From NCBI GenBank assembly GCA_964036315.1, contig OZ038480.1:12873805-12937804 (forward strand): DNA of 64,000 nucleotides, in the 5' to 3' direction. Origin of the DNA: Acanthosepion esculentum. Taxonomy: Eukaryota > Mollusca > Cephalopoda > Sepiida > Sepiidae. Shown here in pieces: positions 1 to 11,448 of the stretch (positions are counted from its first letter, which is position 1; each line of letters opens with the position of its first letter). Both the position numbers and the translations under genes were made by a program. The notes beneath the pieces were generated by a model, which saw only the letters and a list, made by a program, of their open reading frames with translations, did no database searches and had not been told where the DNA came from.

Positions 1-350
1 GTTGGCGTGAAAATATTTCTAGAAAAGACAGAGAAGAGAGAAGCCACATCACGTCTGTGAGAAAGTGACTGGAGTCGAAATGCCAGGTCAGGACCTATCA
101 CATTGCATATTTGTCTTTGGATTTTGTCGAGAACCTCGAGATTGATTACAAAATAATTAATCAAAATTAATTAAAGAAAATATATTCAGTTTAACTACAG
201 AAAATAATTGACATAAACATTAGTTTGCAGGACCGCCCACTTCGTTTTTATTTACTTTACGTGTTACCCAAGGGTTGTTGGCAGACAGAAAAGGGATATT
301 TGCTCTAGCAACACAGATGTTCATTCCAATATCGTTCAAATATATCGTTC

Positions 351-351
<1 letters not shown>
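1..351. other. AT-rich sequence, no feature
   Basis: No coding signal, RNA gene or recognisable repeat is seen in this stretch. It is AT-rich and leads into a (TA)n tract. Confidence 0.5.

Positions 352-407
<56 letters not shown>
352..407. repeat. (TA)n microsatellite
   Basis: About 28 uninterrupted TA units. It is the first of some twenty TA tracts in the window, many of which abut the ends of dispersed repeats. Confidence 0.95.
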
Positions 408-408
<1 letters not shown>

Positions 409-508
409 CGTCTGTGTATGTGCACGTATATTTTAATTTAATGGGAGACCTAAAAATATTTCCATAAAATTAAAAAAAGATAACCCCTAAAAAAGTATCT
501 GAGTCTGA

Positions 509-1001
509 TTTGGTTTGGTTTGTTTTACGGCATAGCAACCTCAATGTGTTATGTAATGCGGAAAAGATTTTTTAGGATAGGTTCGTATGAATAGAATATG
601 CATTGTTTGTAAAAAATCAGTTTCCTTTTGTTTATTTTGTTTTACGGCATATCAACCTCAATGGCTTATTTAATGCCAACAAGATTTTTATTGCGGGTAA
701 TATTTTTTTCAAAAATGTATTCCTCTAATAATTTTAAAAAAAATTCATTACTGATAATAATTTTTTACAAAAAAGTATTGCTGGTATTAAAACCTATTTT
801 TACACTTTCATAGTTTTTTTTATCCCAGTTTCGTGGGGGGGGGGTCAACTATTTGCCCATAGCTGGCGCCCTAGCATGTGCTACCACTCCGGGTCAGAGG
901 GGACCTAGGAATACCAGCAATTGAGATGTGATTCCACGCTTCTCAAAACCTTCTGATCAGAGACCTTGCTGTTGAATTTAGTTTATCGTCTTACCCAGGA
1001 A
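509..1001 (+). repeat. REP-A dispersed repeat, copy 1
   Basis: The copy opens with tttggtttggtttg followed by acggcat..ctcaatg..atgcgg. A second, fresh head follows at about 630-680. Next comes an internal stretch built from a short motif like aaaatgtattgctggtaat, and then a conserved block (ctatttgcccatagctgg, gtgctaccactccgggtcag, accagcaattgaga, ttgctgttg, tttatcgtcttaccc). The same order occurs in at least eight other places on both strands here, which is what identifies it as an interspersed element. No protein similarity was found. The family cannot be classified from sequence alone; a SINE-like or other non-autonomous element is possible. Confidence 0.75.
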
Positions 1002-1671
1002 GGTGAGTTTTTAGGGTTTAAAAAAAAAGGTAGCGTTTTGTTTCTTTCCCTTTTCCAACTTTATGTTTTTTTGTTGTTCAACACATGTCCATACTGGGTC
1101 TCCGGGAAATGCTTTAACTCATTGTCACACTTGGAAAAATCAATGAAATTGTGTGTATATATGTTTGCGAGTGCGTTCACGTGTGCTCCTGTTGACATTA
1201 AACAGCGTAAGCACGTGCATTTCACGCACGGCAATTACAGCCGACGTACGCACGACAATTACAGCCGAGCATGCAAAGGCACACGCAGATAACGTGCGAC
1301 AGGCATAGACTGGCTTTTGTTGTTTGAATTCCGTTGCTTCTCTGTACAGCAGCGGCATTTCCACAGAAGCGAGAATACTGGCTTCTTGCCGTTTCAAAAG
1401 ATATTTGCCCACGCTCGCAACTGAACCTCCGCCCACCACTCGCTGTTCCATCCAATGAAATTTTGGGTTCGAAATTTTGTTGCGTTACTTGAAACAACGA
1501 ATTACAAACAACAATTGGAAATTTTTGAAGCTCTTTTAAATTAAAACCAATAATTAAAAAAATGAATCTTAATTCTTAAGTTGTTTTTTTTTTTGTTTTT
1601 TGTTGAGGAGAATAATTATTTATTGAAAAGAAGTTTAAACAAAGTAACTATAAACAATTTTTTTGTTTTTG
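1002..1671. other. Unassigned sequence
   Basis: A short motif (caattacagccga) is repeated at about 1231 and 1257. Otherwise nothing recognisable is seen. The open frames here lack similarity and overlap one another on both strands, so they are probably chance. Confidence 0.45.
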
Positions 1672-2296
1672 CTATCCTCTGCCAGCCACAATGATGGAGA
1701 AAGCATTACCTCGAACCATCGCCAGTGCAACACGCTGCAAAAGCCACTGCGTTTCGCGAGGTTCGTACCTTAATCGAGACGCAATCTCGCCAACCCTTCG
1801 AAGGAACGCCATCGAAAGAGGGCCAATAACCCCAGATGTCTCCACTGCCACTGAAGTAAAAATAAATCTGTCCGCAACAGAAGAATATTTAACTATTTTT
1901 TTAATCTCTGCGTACCCGGCGACGGACCCCGGCTCAGCCGCGAACCTGATCAAATTACCGGTCGAAACAGGTCGCATCTCAAATCAACGACTTCCCCATT
2001 TTAAAAGGGAAAATGGTAATCCTATCCGACCGCATTCCATCACAATAGTCGAGGCCTACAGGTTCGATTTGGGAAGGGAACCCAGCATTCAGACCTCTTC
2101 TAATGATGTCGTTTATTGCTGCATGTCTTGGAAAACGGCCGGCACTACGACGACAGGAGAGAGGATACAAACCAAACTCATCAATGGAAGCTCACATCTG
2201 CATTTGTGACGCTCACATAATTTGAGTCATAGACGGATCGTTACTCCCACCAGAGTACACTCATCACCTGGAAGGGTACCGGTAGATGAAGAGGGC
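1672..2296 (-). mobile_element. Non-LTR retrotransposon C-terminal fragment, copy 1 (pseudogene)
   Basis: Read on the minus strand, this encodes the end of a reverse-transcriptase polyprotein. A cysteine/histidine-rich region comes first. Then follows HPLSC-like [15 protein letters not shown], then EPVGLD..DG with the conserved KRPDG site degraded (MRSDR here), then a C-terminal domain (KYSSVADRFIFTSVAVETSG and LLQRVALAMVRGNAFSI) ending in a stop near 1673. The arrangement of Cys/His knuckle and PD-type site suggests a restriction-endonuclease-like C-terminus, but the exact clade is uncertain. Several frame changes are needed to read it through, so it is dead. A sister copy lies at 31394-32043. 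No upstream RT catalytic domain is present, so it is 5' truncated as LINEs usually are. Confidence 0.7.
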
Positions 2297-2493
2297 ACTG
2301 CGTTGAGCCAGGCACCACTACTGGGTTTTGAAGCAGATAGTAGACAGGCGAGGCGATGCTGACCTAGAGAGAGAGCCTCAAATTAGTAAAATTGGGCTCG
2401 CATTTTATTTTATCCCAGCTTTTTTTGTTTTGATGTGTCTAGTGGGATAGAAAGTAATTCCAATGAAAATATTTTCGAGATTGGGAAATTATC

Positions 2494-2755
2494 GGCTTTA
2501 CGGTCACATCACCTTGAAACACCTGTTCCTATATGATTACCGAAGTTAAGCAACGTCAAGTATAATCAGTACCTAGATGGGTGACCGTTTGGAATTCCAG
2601 GTGCTGTAATCTTAGATGTGTGGTGGTGCAATCAATAATGTCTCAGAATTATTAGTCGGAGTTCCATTTCACGTTGGGTTCGTTATATTCACTTCCACAT
2701 AAATCTAAAGATATGAATCTTCCATTTCTTTCTCGGCTATGGGTTAACATAATAA
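2494..2755 (+). repeat. Chimeric 5S rRNA-derived SINE, copy 1
   Basis: Positions 2495-2612 align by eye along the whole length of animal 5S rRNA: gctttacggtcacatcac at the 5' end, gaagttaagcaacgtc at the internal promoter A box, tagatgggtgaccg at the C box, and ccaggtgctgtaat at the 3' end. It is too divergent to be a functional 5S gene. A region with tRNA-like spacing follows (ggtggtgcaatcaataatg ... gggttcgttatattcac), and then a module ending ctatgggttaacata. The minus-strand copies at 15015-15262 and 21235-21491 share the same 5S, tRNA-like, tail order. That points to a chimeric SINE transcribed by Pol III rather than a stray pseudogene. Confidence 0.75.
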
Positions 2756-3251
2756 GTATCACTAAAACATTTTTATCTTCAAAAATATCTTCTGTCTTTA
2801 AATAACCTGTAATGGATGGTTCGTCGTAGAAAACGAATCACTCAATCAATGAAACTTATCCAAATCGATGAATCAGTTCCTGAGGAACAATATTTGCAAA
2901 GTGACCGACACTATTCAAAATCTTGCCTTTAATCAACGCTCGAGAAAAAATCTTTGCCACTGGATGGACCTATGTAACTATTTCTACGTTGACTAAAAAA
3001 TAGAGGCTCAGGCTAGTTTGGAATACGGTCAGTAAGCTGATCACTCATAAAACCCACCACACAAATTATTCCATAATATAGTTACCATATCAAATAAGGA
3101 ACACGTCATTAAATACTGGACGCTGGCTGGATTATGTCCCAAATGTTTTTGTGTATTACTTCCCATGGTATTTGCCAAGGATTATCAGAAAACATTTCTT
3201 TATTTCTCTCGACAGAGAAACCTGTAAAACACAAAAAATGGGAGGATTTGA
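2756..3251. other. Unassigned sequence
   Basis: AT-rich, with no coding or repeat signal that I can name. Confidence 0.4.
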
Positions 3252-3537
3252 AATAACTGTCTATATTTCTGAGATGAGGTATTAAGTACATTATTGTACG
3301 CTCTGGCCTTCTTCAGGTGGTTGAAATATTGAACTGAACCCTTTATTTCGCTCACTGGGGTAGACTGTTTTAGTTCCATGTGCCATGTTTAATGGATGTC
3401 AGTTATCAGTTATCTCCTGTTAATTTCTCTCTGAATGTTCTCCACTGCCATAACCGGGTACTGAACTCACACTCTTTGGGTCCTGTCACTGGTTTTAACT
3501 AACGCCTTTATCTACTGTGTCATGTGTCCTTGAGGAG
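3252..3537 (-). repeat. tRNA-derived SINE (GTGGATAAGGCG family), copy 1
   Basis: On the minus strand the head carries a tRNA-like A box (agtagataaaggcgttag) and a degenerate B box (gagttcagtaccc). A body common to all copies follows (gagataactgataactgac, cccagtgagcgaaataaa) and then cctgaagaaggccaga. The downstream tail (gtacataatacctcatct) is partly deleted here. Other copies are at 20531, 26199, 30789, 51637 and 56519. tRNA-derived SINEs (OR1, OR2) are described from octopus; whether this is one of them needs a comparison. Confidence 0.75.
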
Positions 3538-4103
3538 AGAACTGCTTGATCTATGACTGAAGAATGTTTCCTTATAAGATAAAAGCTAATATTACCATTT
3601 GCTATTCCAATGCGACTTCTGATTTCGGTGTCAGTTTTATATACTTTAAACTTCTGGACTTGATTCATTTTGATATCACCGATTTTTGTTTGTTTTTTCC
3701 TCTTTTAGCTCTACAGTAAGAAAGACGTGATCGCAAGATTGGAAAAACAAATAGACTGCCGTTAGGATGTAAGAGTTCATGGTTCTCCATAGCGTCATGT
3801 GAAGCATGAATTGTTATGACTGTTCTTGGGAAAGGCAATGAAGCCGTTCCCTGATCTTGGGAAAAACAATGAAGTGCTTTTAAATTAATATGCTTTTCTT
3901 AGATTGGTTGCTAACCAAGGCTAAAGAATCCGATTTACCTTGCTATATTACTCATAGATGAGACGTGGGAGGATTGATCCTTTCACGGAGCGTACAAGCT
4001 GATCATAAACTATCATATCGATTCCATTTAAGTTTAACTTTAAAATGTAAATATTGCTAAAATTAATATAATTTAATTCGCATTCGTTATTATTTATTTC
4101 ATT

Positions 4104-4104
<1 letters not shown>
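3538..4104. other. Mostly unassigned, small SINE-module remnant
   Basis: Positions 3896-3970 (gattggttgctaaccaaggc, then cttgctatattactcatag) resemble 7240-7310 and 49665-49720, so a short piece of a dispersed repeat is present. The rest shows nothing recognisable. Confidence 0.4.
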
Positions 4105-4158
<54 letters not shown>

Positions 4159-4181
4159 ATATATTATATATACATATATGT

Positions 4182-4224
<43 letters not shown>

Positions 4225-4267
4225 TAATATATACATATTTATATATATAATATATATATTATATTAC

Positions 4268-4298
<31 letters not shown>

Positions 4299-4326
4299 CA
4301 TTATATATATATATAATATATATATT
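4105..4326. repeat. (TA)n tracts with interruptions
   Basis: Three TA arrays separated by short AT-rich interruptions, ending against the left arm of an inverted-repeat element at 4329. Confidence 0.9.
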
Positions 4327-4328
4327 TT

Positions 4329-4661
4329 TGTCATCCACAGACAGACTGCTTCGCTGTTTCACAGCTCATTAGTGTGGGTAGACGTCCTGTTGCCTTTAGC
4401 TAGGATCGAAACCCGACTGAATTGACGTCAGTCGGACCATGGCAGGGATGAAGGTGAATTTTAGCGTGTTTATTTTTTAGATTTAGATAAATACACAGTG
4501 ACTGACAGTGACACAATTCTGCCGAAGAGTCGTGCTATATTAGCTTTAATAGTCACTGTTTACAAATTCACCCCTCACACCCATAGAGCTCAACCGAAAT
4601 TAATTTTTCAGGAGCCAATATTATATATATATATTTATATATATAAAATATATATACAGAA

Positions 4662-4740
<79 letters not shown>

Positions 4741-4854
4741 ATATATTTCTCTGGCTGACACAAAATTAGTTGTGTTTCAATCCTAGCTTGAGGCATTCGG
4801 AAGTGTAATCACACTGAGGAGCTGTGATACAGCGAAACAGTACTGTCTGTGAAT

Positions 4855-4858
<4 letters not shown>
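4329..4858. mobile_element. TA-flanked inverted-repeat element (foldback/MITE-like)
   Basis: The left arm at 4329-4418 (tgtcatccacagacagac ... gctaggatcgaaaccc) is repeated as a reverse complement at 4769-4858 (gtttcaatcctagcttg ... actgtctgtgaatgaca). The arms are about 90 bp and diverged by scattered substitutions. The interior holds unassigned sequence and a TA tract (about 4670-4733). TA arrays abut both outer ends. It could be a foldback element or two opposed copies of a short SINE-like repeat; the arms contain a B-box-like string (gggtttcgatcc in one orientation). No transposase is present. Confidence 0.6.
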
Positions 4859-4900
<42 letters not shown>

Positions 4901-5159
4901 ATGATTATTATTATTGTTTGAAGTTATATATAAATTGTTTATTATTATTTCTTTTCACTTTTTCCACAGGTGCTGAATTTTTCTGGATTCGAATTTATTT
5001 GTTTTTGTACAACAAACATGAGTAACGTTTCTCTTATTTTTACTTTCTGTTTTTGATTACCTCAAGTTATACTTGAATATTTCAAACATAACTTTGCGGA
5101 AGCAAAGGCAGAAAATAAAAACACCCAACAAAGAAACGCCTGTATTGACACCTTCCGTC
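4859..5159. other. (TA)n and unassigned AT-rich sequence
   Basis: A TA array covers 4859-4897. The remainder is AT-rich with no recognised feature. Confidence 0.5.
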
Positions 5160-5413
5160 TATCTATGTTTTGCTAAGAGAGAGAAGGCTTCGGCTAGCTG
5201 GTCACTCCTGGTAAAGTAAGTTAGAACTTGCGAGTGACATCATCCTATGGATTCCATTGCGCGGTAAAAGGTTCGGTTGGAAGACCTCATCGCACCTACA
5301 TTGACCAACTTCTAGACGACTCTGGATGCCATCTGGAGGACCTGCTGACAGCGATATCTGACAGAAACGGTTGGAAGGAACGAGTCAGGAGAATCCGAGA
5401 AGAATTCTCGACC

Positions 5414-5462
<49 letters not shown>
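5160..5462 (+). mobile_element. LINE 3' end with (GAT)n tail
   Basis: The forward frames encode the C-terminus seen in RTE/R1-type LINE polyproteins: LRERRLRLAGHSW, then ILWIPL.GK, then GRPHRTYIDQLLDD, then ISDRNGWKERVRRIREE, and a stop directly before a (GAT)n run at about 5415-5461. The upstream part needs a frame shift. An RT C-terminus followed at once by a simple-repeat tail is the expected 3' end of a 5'-truncated LINE insertion. The sequence at 57958-58445 on the minus strand carries a related C-terminal region. Confidence 0.75.
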
Positions 5463-5618
5463 AGCTATATTTATAAATTAAGCATTTTCTACACGCCTTC
5501 ATTTTTATCAATCAATAGTGTTAGTATTACCAAAAGGGGGGGGATAAATGATTTTATTTTATGTTAAGTTATGACTTCATCTCCACGTATTTTACTCTTT
5601 AGTCCCGATATGTAATGC

Positions 5619-5834
5619 GTTGGTGCATAATTATCAGGCGTTTTTGTAGGCGAATTATTTGTTAATAAAAATTGATGTTTTGTTTACTTTAAAAAAAAAA
5701 TAAAAATAGTATTTTATTTTCAGGCTATAAACATGCGTGTCGATAATCGTACTCATTTAAAAATATTATTGTTGAATTGTTATAGTTTTCCATAATAAAT
5801 ATTATTTAAAAACGACTGATAATTATGCACCAAC
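5619..5834. mobile_element. Mariner-type MITE
   Basis: The terminal inverted repeats are 22 bp with one mismatch: gttggtgcataattatcagg at 5619 and its complement ending at 5834. The gttggtgca..aattat start resembles ends of mariner elements. The 216-bp body is AT-rich and non-coding. It lies 8 bp from the Tc1 remnant that follows, so two DNA transposons sit side by side. Confidence 0.65.
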
Positions 5835-5842
5835 CCAATATG

Positions 5843-6590
5843 CAGTGCTGTTCGATAAAAGTGACTCACCTGATTTTTTTTACTAAATGTTCTCTTCTCC
5901 GATGAAACGAAAGTTGAGCAAAATTCAAAGGCTAAGCGATCTAAAATCCGAAGAAGAAGCTTTGAAAGCTCTTTGAATTTAGCAGTAAGTACTGTCAAGC
6001 ATCCGTTCAGTATAATGTTCTGGGGATGCTTTTCTTTTCATGGAACTGGTTTCTTAAAACCTATTGAAAAGACCCTCAGGTGCGAGCAGTACAAGAGAAT
6101 TTTAGAGTCTTGTCTGCTCCCTTCTGCTGAAAGGGTGCAAATCGACCCCACTAAGCTCATTTTTATGCAGGATAATGCTCCCTGTCACAATTCTAAATTG
6201 ATGAAGGAATACTTTGATGAGAAGCAGGTGAGTGTTATGACATGGCCGCCCCAATCTCCTGACCTCAACCCCATAGAAAATTTATGGAGCATTATAAAGT
6301 ACAGGCTCTCAAGAAAGCAGTTGATTGTGAATTTCATATCCGAATGGAATTCAATGCTTGGAGATGAGATTTGCCAGAACTTAATGAAGTCAATGCCAAA
6401 AAGGCTTAAAAAGGTTATTCAAAATAAAGGAGGACCCATAGATTATTAAATATTTCGAACTATATTACCGATTATAAATAAATTATACCTCTATTATTCT
6501 TTATTTAAAGCTGTTCGGTTATGTTTCTATTGATTACTAGTTGCATTGCAGGAAATAAGTGAGTCACTTTTTTTGCACAAGGTTTTTCCC
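5843..6590 (+). pseudogene. Tc1-like (DD34E) transposase remnant
   Basis: From about 5874 to the stop at 6449 the frame encodes the C-terminal catalytic half of a Tc1/mariner-superfamily transposase. VLFSDET carries the first Asp, MFWGCFSFHG follows, FMQDNAPCH carries the second Asp, and WPPQSPDLNPIENLW carries the Glu 34 residues later, giving a DD34E triad. A TGA at 5871 closes the frame upstream, and the N-terminal helix-turn-helix half is missing. The flanks carry related ends: gataaaagtgactcacc at 5853 and its complement gtgagtcacttttttt near 6560. The copy is about 745 bp, well short of the roughly 1.6 kb of full-length Tc1 elements, so it is an internally deleted, non-autonomous insertion. 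Confidence 0.85.
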
Positions 6591-6692
6591 TAAATCTCAT
6601 TTATATCCAAAATTATAATTATCAATAGAATAGCTTAGGGTGAGTAAACTTTTTTCTAGTTGGTCGGTAAGGGGTCTTTATATTATTAAAAT

Positions 6693-7187
6693 TTTTGGTT
6701 TGGTTTTTGTGTTACGGCATATCAACACATCAATGGGTTATTTAATGCCGACAACTTTTTTTTCCTGATAATATTTTGTTTTGTCAAAAATCTATTTCTG
6801 GTAATATTTTTTCCTCAAAAATGTATAGCTGGTAATATTATTTTCAAAAATGTATAGCTGGTAATATTATTTTCAAAAATGTATTGCTGGTAATAGTTTT
6901 TTTCTTCAAAAATTTATTTCTGGTAATAATTTTTACAAAGTATTTCTGGTATTAAAATCTATTTTTATACTTTTATAATGCTTTTTATCGTTTCGGGCTT
7001 AACTATTGGCCCATAGTTGGGAGCCTAACAGGTGCTACCACTCCGAGTCAGGGTGGACCTGGGAATACTAGCAATTAAGAGGTGGTTCCACGTTCCTCAA
7101 AACCACCTAATCAGAGGCCTTGCTGTTGGACGCAGTTTATCGTCTTACCCTGGACGCGGATGTAGTTTATCGTCATACCCAGAAACG
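6693..7187 (+). repeat. REP-A dispersed repeat, copy 2
   Basis: The head is tttggtttggtttttgtg then acggcatatcaacacatc. An internal motif (tcaaaaatgtatagctggta) is repeated four or five times. The conserved block follows, and two copies of the terminal unit gtagtttatcgtc..accc. Same order as copy 1. Confidence 0.8.
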
Positions 7188-7219
7188 GTGCTCGCGGTTG
7201 ATTTACTAGCTGCTGGTCC

Positions 7220-7350
7220 AATCGGTTTCGTGTTCAGAGTTGTCCTCCTTCTAGACTGATTGGTAACCAAGGCTAGAGATTCCAGTCTGTCTTGCTATTA
7301 AAAACTAGCTCGAGGGTGAGTGGGGTGGATTCACACATTTCCAAGCGTAT
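7220..7350 (+). repeat. SINE-module fragment
   Basis: ttggtaaccaaggctagaga, tcttgctatt and ggtggattcacacatttcc match pieces at 3896, 35605, 49640 and the tail of the 5S-derived SINEs. This is a dispersed module shared between repeat families; its borders are approximate. Confidence 0.5.
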
Positions 7351-7463
7351 TTGTGCGAAATCGAATGCCAAGGTCTCAGCTGCAATGTAATGCCGGCACG
7401 CCAATCCCAACTGACGCGCCGATAAACAATACTCATTCGAAGAATTCTACTTTACGTCAAGAA

Positions 7464-7665
7464 GATTTGACAATTCACAGATAATAAATAAAAGGAAGCT
7501 GTGGAAAGCTATAATCCCCGTCAATTTTAATGGAAATAGCAATTAAAAAAATAAATTAATTTATTAGCACCTCTCCAAAATATTAGACTCTCTTTCAAAT
7601 TTGACCACCATCCCCAAAGAGGATACATGCAATTCTCGGAAAAATATATCTGTCCAAAAGTTATT
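7464..7665 (+). repeat. Dispersed repeat pair member (with 13140-13330)
   Basis: gacaattcacagataata, aaaaggaag, ttcaaatttga..ccccaaaga and attctcg occur in the same order at 13144-13310. There the same region encodes a piece resembling the LINE downstream peptide IAYVLK. This is probably a decayed LINE 3' fragment. Confidence 0.5.
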
Positions 7666-8968
7666 ATGGCCTGTCTCACATTTTCATCTTCCCTTTCCGA
7701 CTGTTTTCGCCTTTGTTAACCCATCTTTTCTCTTTGGAAGTCGAGAGAGATACCTTTATCATCTTCTCAAAATATTCACTTAATGTTATGAACGACTCTA
7801 TCGTAGCGAGTCGAGAATGTTTCAGTACGTCTTAGAAAATGCCGCTCTTATCAGCAAAACGCCAGATCCGCCCCCACCAAACCACTCCCCCATTTCCCCG
7901 TTTCTTATTCTCTCTATCTCTGCATGGTCTCTGCCTTTCTTCATTCAGCGGCACCCCTGACACATTTAAACCTGTCATAACTCAGCTCTGCGCACCTCCT
8001 TAAAATGATACATACAGGTTTTCTGAAAGATAGATTTCGGACATTGTCTACGGTGTATCGATCCCAATTCAACGGACATCTAACCACCTGAACACCCAAC
8101 TGGACCATTGCAGTTTCAGGCTATCGCCTTTTCCCGCCAAACTGAATATAATATTTGAGAAAGTATCGTTTTATCACGTTTTCGCGAGAGAATTTACGCG
8201 CAATGTAAGGCCTGGTCAGAGAAAGATACTCGGTGTGGTTTTCCCAGACGTCAAAACCGGACAAGAGGCGACCTGCTAAAAGACAGCTCTTCAACACTTT
8301 TACTTATCAAACCAGTCACCATTTCGGGAATACTATGAACAAATACTGCGACTTCAACATCAGCAACAGTGGTTGTCAGACCGAATGAGCCTCGAGTGGT
8401 TTTCAGCTCCAGGGCAAAGTGTTTTCTATGACAAGTCAGCGATAAACCTAGGAACAATTCTTTATAACGATTATTTCAATACTGAACCAAATCCTACCGC
8501 GGCGTTTCCATTAACTGCATTTTCCTCCGTTTGAACGGGCGTATCAGAAAGAAGAAAAGCAGGGATTTGTCGTTTTGGGGATCGCGTTACGATGCTGGGG
8601 GCAGATGTATATTATTTTCGAGAAATGCTGCAAAAATCCCCCGAGGTGAATAGCTGACTTTGTCTCCAATCCGTTTCATTTATTCCGGATGGATCAGTGT
8701 AGCATTATCTGGTACCCGAGGGTACTAGAGCCATTAATGTTGAAATATCACTACGTAAAGATAGAATTGAATCTCCCATCCACCAGGTAAATATCTTTAC
8801 CTGCTTTTATTTTGTGTGGATATCAACACATTGCACAGAGCAGTTACACTTGAAGACTTCAGACTAATGAAAGAAAGGGATATTTATTATGAAAACAGGG
8901 TTAATGTAATCGAAGAGAAAATATATCTATATTTCATGTTTTTATTTTAGGTATTTATTTAAGATTAA
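7666..8968. other. Unassigned, less AT-rich sequence
   Basis: About 1.3 kb with a more balanced base composition than its surroundings and no microsatellite. I see no long open frame, splice-consistent exon set or repeat match within the window. This could be unique sequence or an old repeat not duplicated here. Confidence 0.4.
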
Positions 8969-8969
8969 A

Positions 8970-9084
8970 CTTATGGCCATATTATATTGAAACAGCGGTT
9001 CCCATACGATCCCCGAAGTTAAACAACGTCGTGACTGATCCGTATCTAGATGGGTGACCGTTTAGTATCAGTTTCTGTAAGCTT
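8970..9084 (+). repeat. 5S rRNA-derived sequence, copy 2
   Basis: cttatggccatattat, ccccgaagttaaacaacgtc, tagatgggtgaccgttt and ttctgtaagctt fall in the order and spacing of animal 5S rRNA (start, A box, C box, 3' end). Divergence rules out a functional gene. The tRNA-like and tail modules seen in the other 5S-derived copies are not obvious here. Confidence 0.7.
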
Positions 9085-9344
9085 TAATGTTCGACTTGTA
9101 TTATTAAAGCATTACTATGTAAAAAAATGTTACTTTCTCATAATGTTTTCTGGCTTGAAATAACCTGAAAAGGGTTGATAAGCCGTAAAAACAAATCAAT
9201 CAATCAATTATTTAAGTTTATCATCAACAGAATTAAAATAAATGCATGAAAATTTACCTACGCTTCTTTTCAAACAGATTTAATCGAAAGTGATTAGTTA
9301 AAAAAGGATCAAAGTCACTAAAAATAGCTTGCAAGATAAGCATT
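9085..9344. other. Unassigned AT-rich sequence
   Basis: Nothing recognisable apart from a short (tcaa)n run near 9200. Confidence 0.4.
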
Positions 9345-11446
9345 TTAGCTATAACCATAATTCCAAAAAATAATAACCATAATACCAAATAATAATAACC
9401 ATAATACTAAATAATAATAACCATAATACCAAATAATAATAACCAGAATTTCAAATAATATAAATATAATTCCAAATAATAATAACCATAATTCCAAATA
9501 ATAATAAACATAATTCCAAATAATAATAACCATAATACCAAATAATAATAACCATAATTCCAAATAATAATAGCCATAATACCCAATAACAATAACCATG
9601 ATACCAAATAATAATAACCATAATATCAAATAATAATAAACATAATTCCAAATAATAATAACTATAATAACAAATAATAATAACCATAATAACAAATAAT
9701 AATAACCATAATAACAAATAATTATAACCATAATATCAAATTATAATAAATATAATTCTAAATAATAATAACCATAATACCAAATAATAATAACCATAAT
9801 ACCAAATAATAATAACCATAATACCAAATAATAATAAATATAATTCCAAATAATAATAACCATAATAGTAAATAATAATAACCCTAATATCAAATAATAA
9901 TAACCATAATTTCAAATAATAATAACCATAATTCCAAATAATAATAACCATAATTCCAAATAATAATAACCATGATACCAAATAATAATAAACATAATTC
10001 AAAATAATAATAACCATAATACCAAATACTAATAACCATAATACCAAATAATAATAAACATAATACCAAATAATAATAACCATAATATCAAATAATAATA
10101 AACATAATTCCAAATAATAATAATAACCATAATACAAATAATAATAAACATAATTCCAAATAATAATAACCATAATACCAAATAATAATAACCATAATAT
10201 CAAATACTAATAACAATAATTCCAAATAATAATAACCATAATATCAAATAATAAAAACCATAATACCAAATAATAATAACCAGAATTTCAAATAATAATA
10301 AATATAATTCCAAATAATAATAACCATAATTTCAAATAATAATAACCATAATTCCAAATAATAATAACCATAATACCAAATAATAATAGCCATAATACCC
10401 AATAACAATAACCATGATACCAAATAATAATAACCATAATATCAAATAATAATAAACATAATTCCAAATAATAATAACTATAATACCAAATAATAATAAC
10501 CATAATAACAAATAATAATAACCATAATAACAAATAATTATAACCATAATTCCAAATAATTATAATAACTATGATACCAAATAATAATAACCATAATTCC
10601 AAATAATAATAACCATAATACCAAATAATAACAACCATAATATCAAATAATAATAACCATAATAACAAATAATAATAATAACTATGATACCAAATAATAA
10701 TAAACATAATTCAAAATAATAATAACCATAATACCAAATAATAATAAACATAATTCCAAATAATAATAACCATAATACCAAATAATAATAACCATAATAT
10801 CAAATAATAATAACCATAATATCAAATAATAATAACCATAACACCAAATAACAATAACCAGAATTTCAAATAATAATAAATATAATTCCAAATAATAATA
10901 ACCATAATTCCAAATAATAATAACCATGATTCAATTAATTCCAGAATAACCATAATAACAAATAATAACAACCATAATATCAACTAATAATAGCAATAAT
11001 TCCAAATAATAATAACTATAATACCAAATAATAATAACCATAATACCAAATAATAATAACCATAATAACAAATAATTATAACCATAATATCAAATAATAA
11101 TAAACATAATTCAAAATAATAATAACCGTAATTTCAAATAATAATAACCATAATAACTAATAATAATAACCATAATATCAAATAATAATAACCATTATAC
11201 CAAATAATAATAACCATAATGACAAATAATGATAACCATAATAACAAATAATAATAACCATAATATCCAATAATAATAGACATAATTACAAATAATATTA
11301 ACTATAATACCAAATAATAATAACCATAATAACAAATAATAATAACCATAATACCAAATAATAATAACCATAATTCCAAATAATAATAACCATAATATCA
11401 AATAATAATAACCATAATATCAAATAATAATAACCATAATTCCAAA
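9345..11446. repeat. 22-bp AT-rich minisatellite, about 95 copies
   Basis: The unit is close to ataataataaccataatacc plus caaa, with a 22-bp spacing between successive ccat motifs (for example 9377, 9399, 9421). Variants end ataccaaa, attccaaa, atatcaaa or ataacaaa and recur in irregular order. The minus strand is free of stops for long stretches, giving Ile/Tyr/Trp-rich frames with a 22-residue period. This follows from the unit length and is not evidence of a gene. It ends at the TA target site of the pogo-like element at 11449. Confidence 0.95.
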
Positions 11447-11448
11447 TA

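Noticed and set aside
1140..1497. Two overlapping minus-strand frames of about 100 residues
   Set aside because: No similarity, overlapping each other and a plus-strand frame; consistent with chance in a GC-richer stretch.
2494..2612. Functional 5S rRNA gene
   Set aside because: Too many differences from animal 5S throughout stems, and it is fused to tRNA-like and tail modules shared with other copies.
9345..11446. Series of 70-155-residue Ile/Tyr/Trp-rich frames on the minus strand, which could look like membrane proteins
   Set aside because: They follow from a 22-bp repeat with no stop in that orientation. The peptide repeats every 22 residues and the frames overlap each other.
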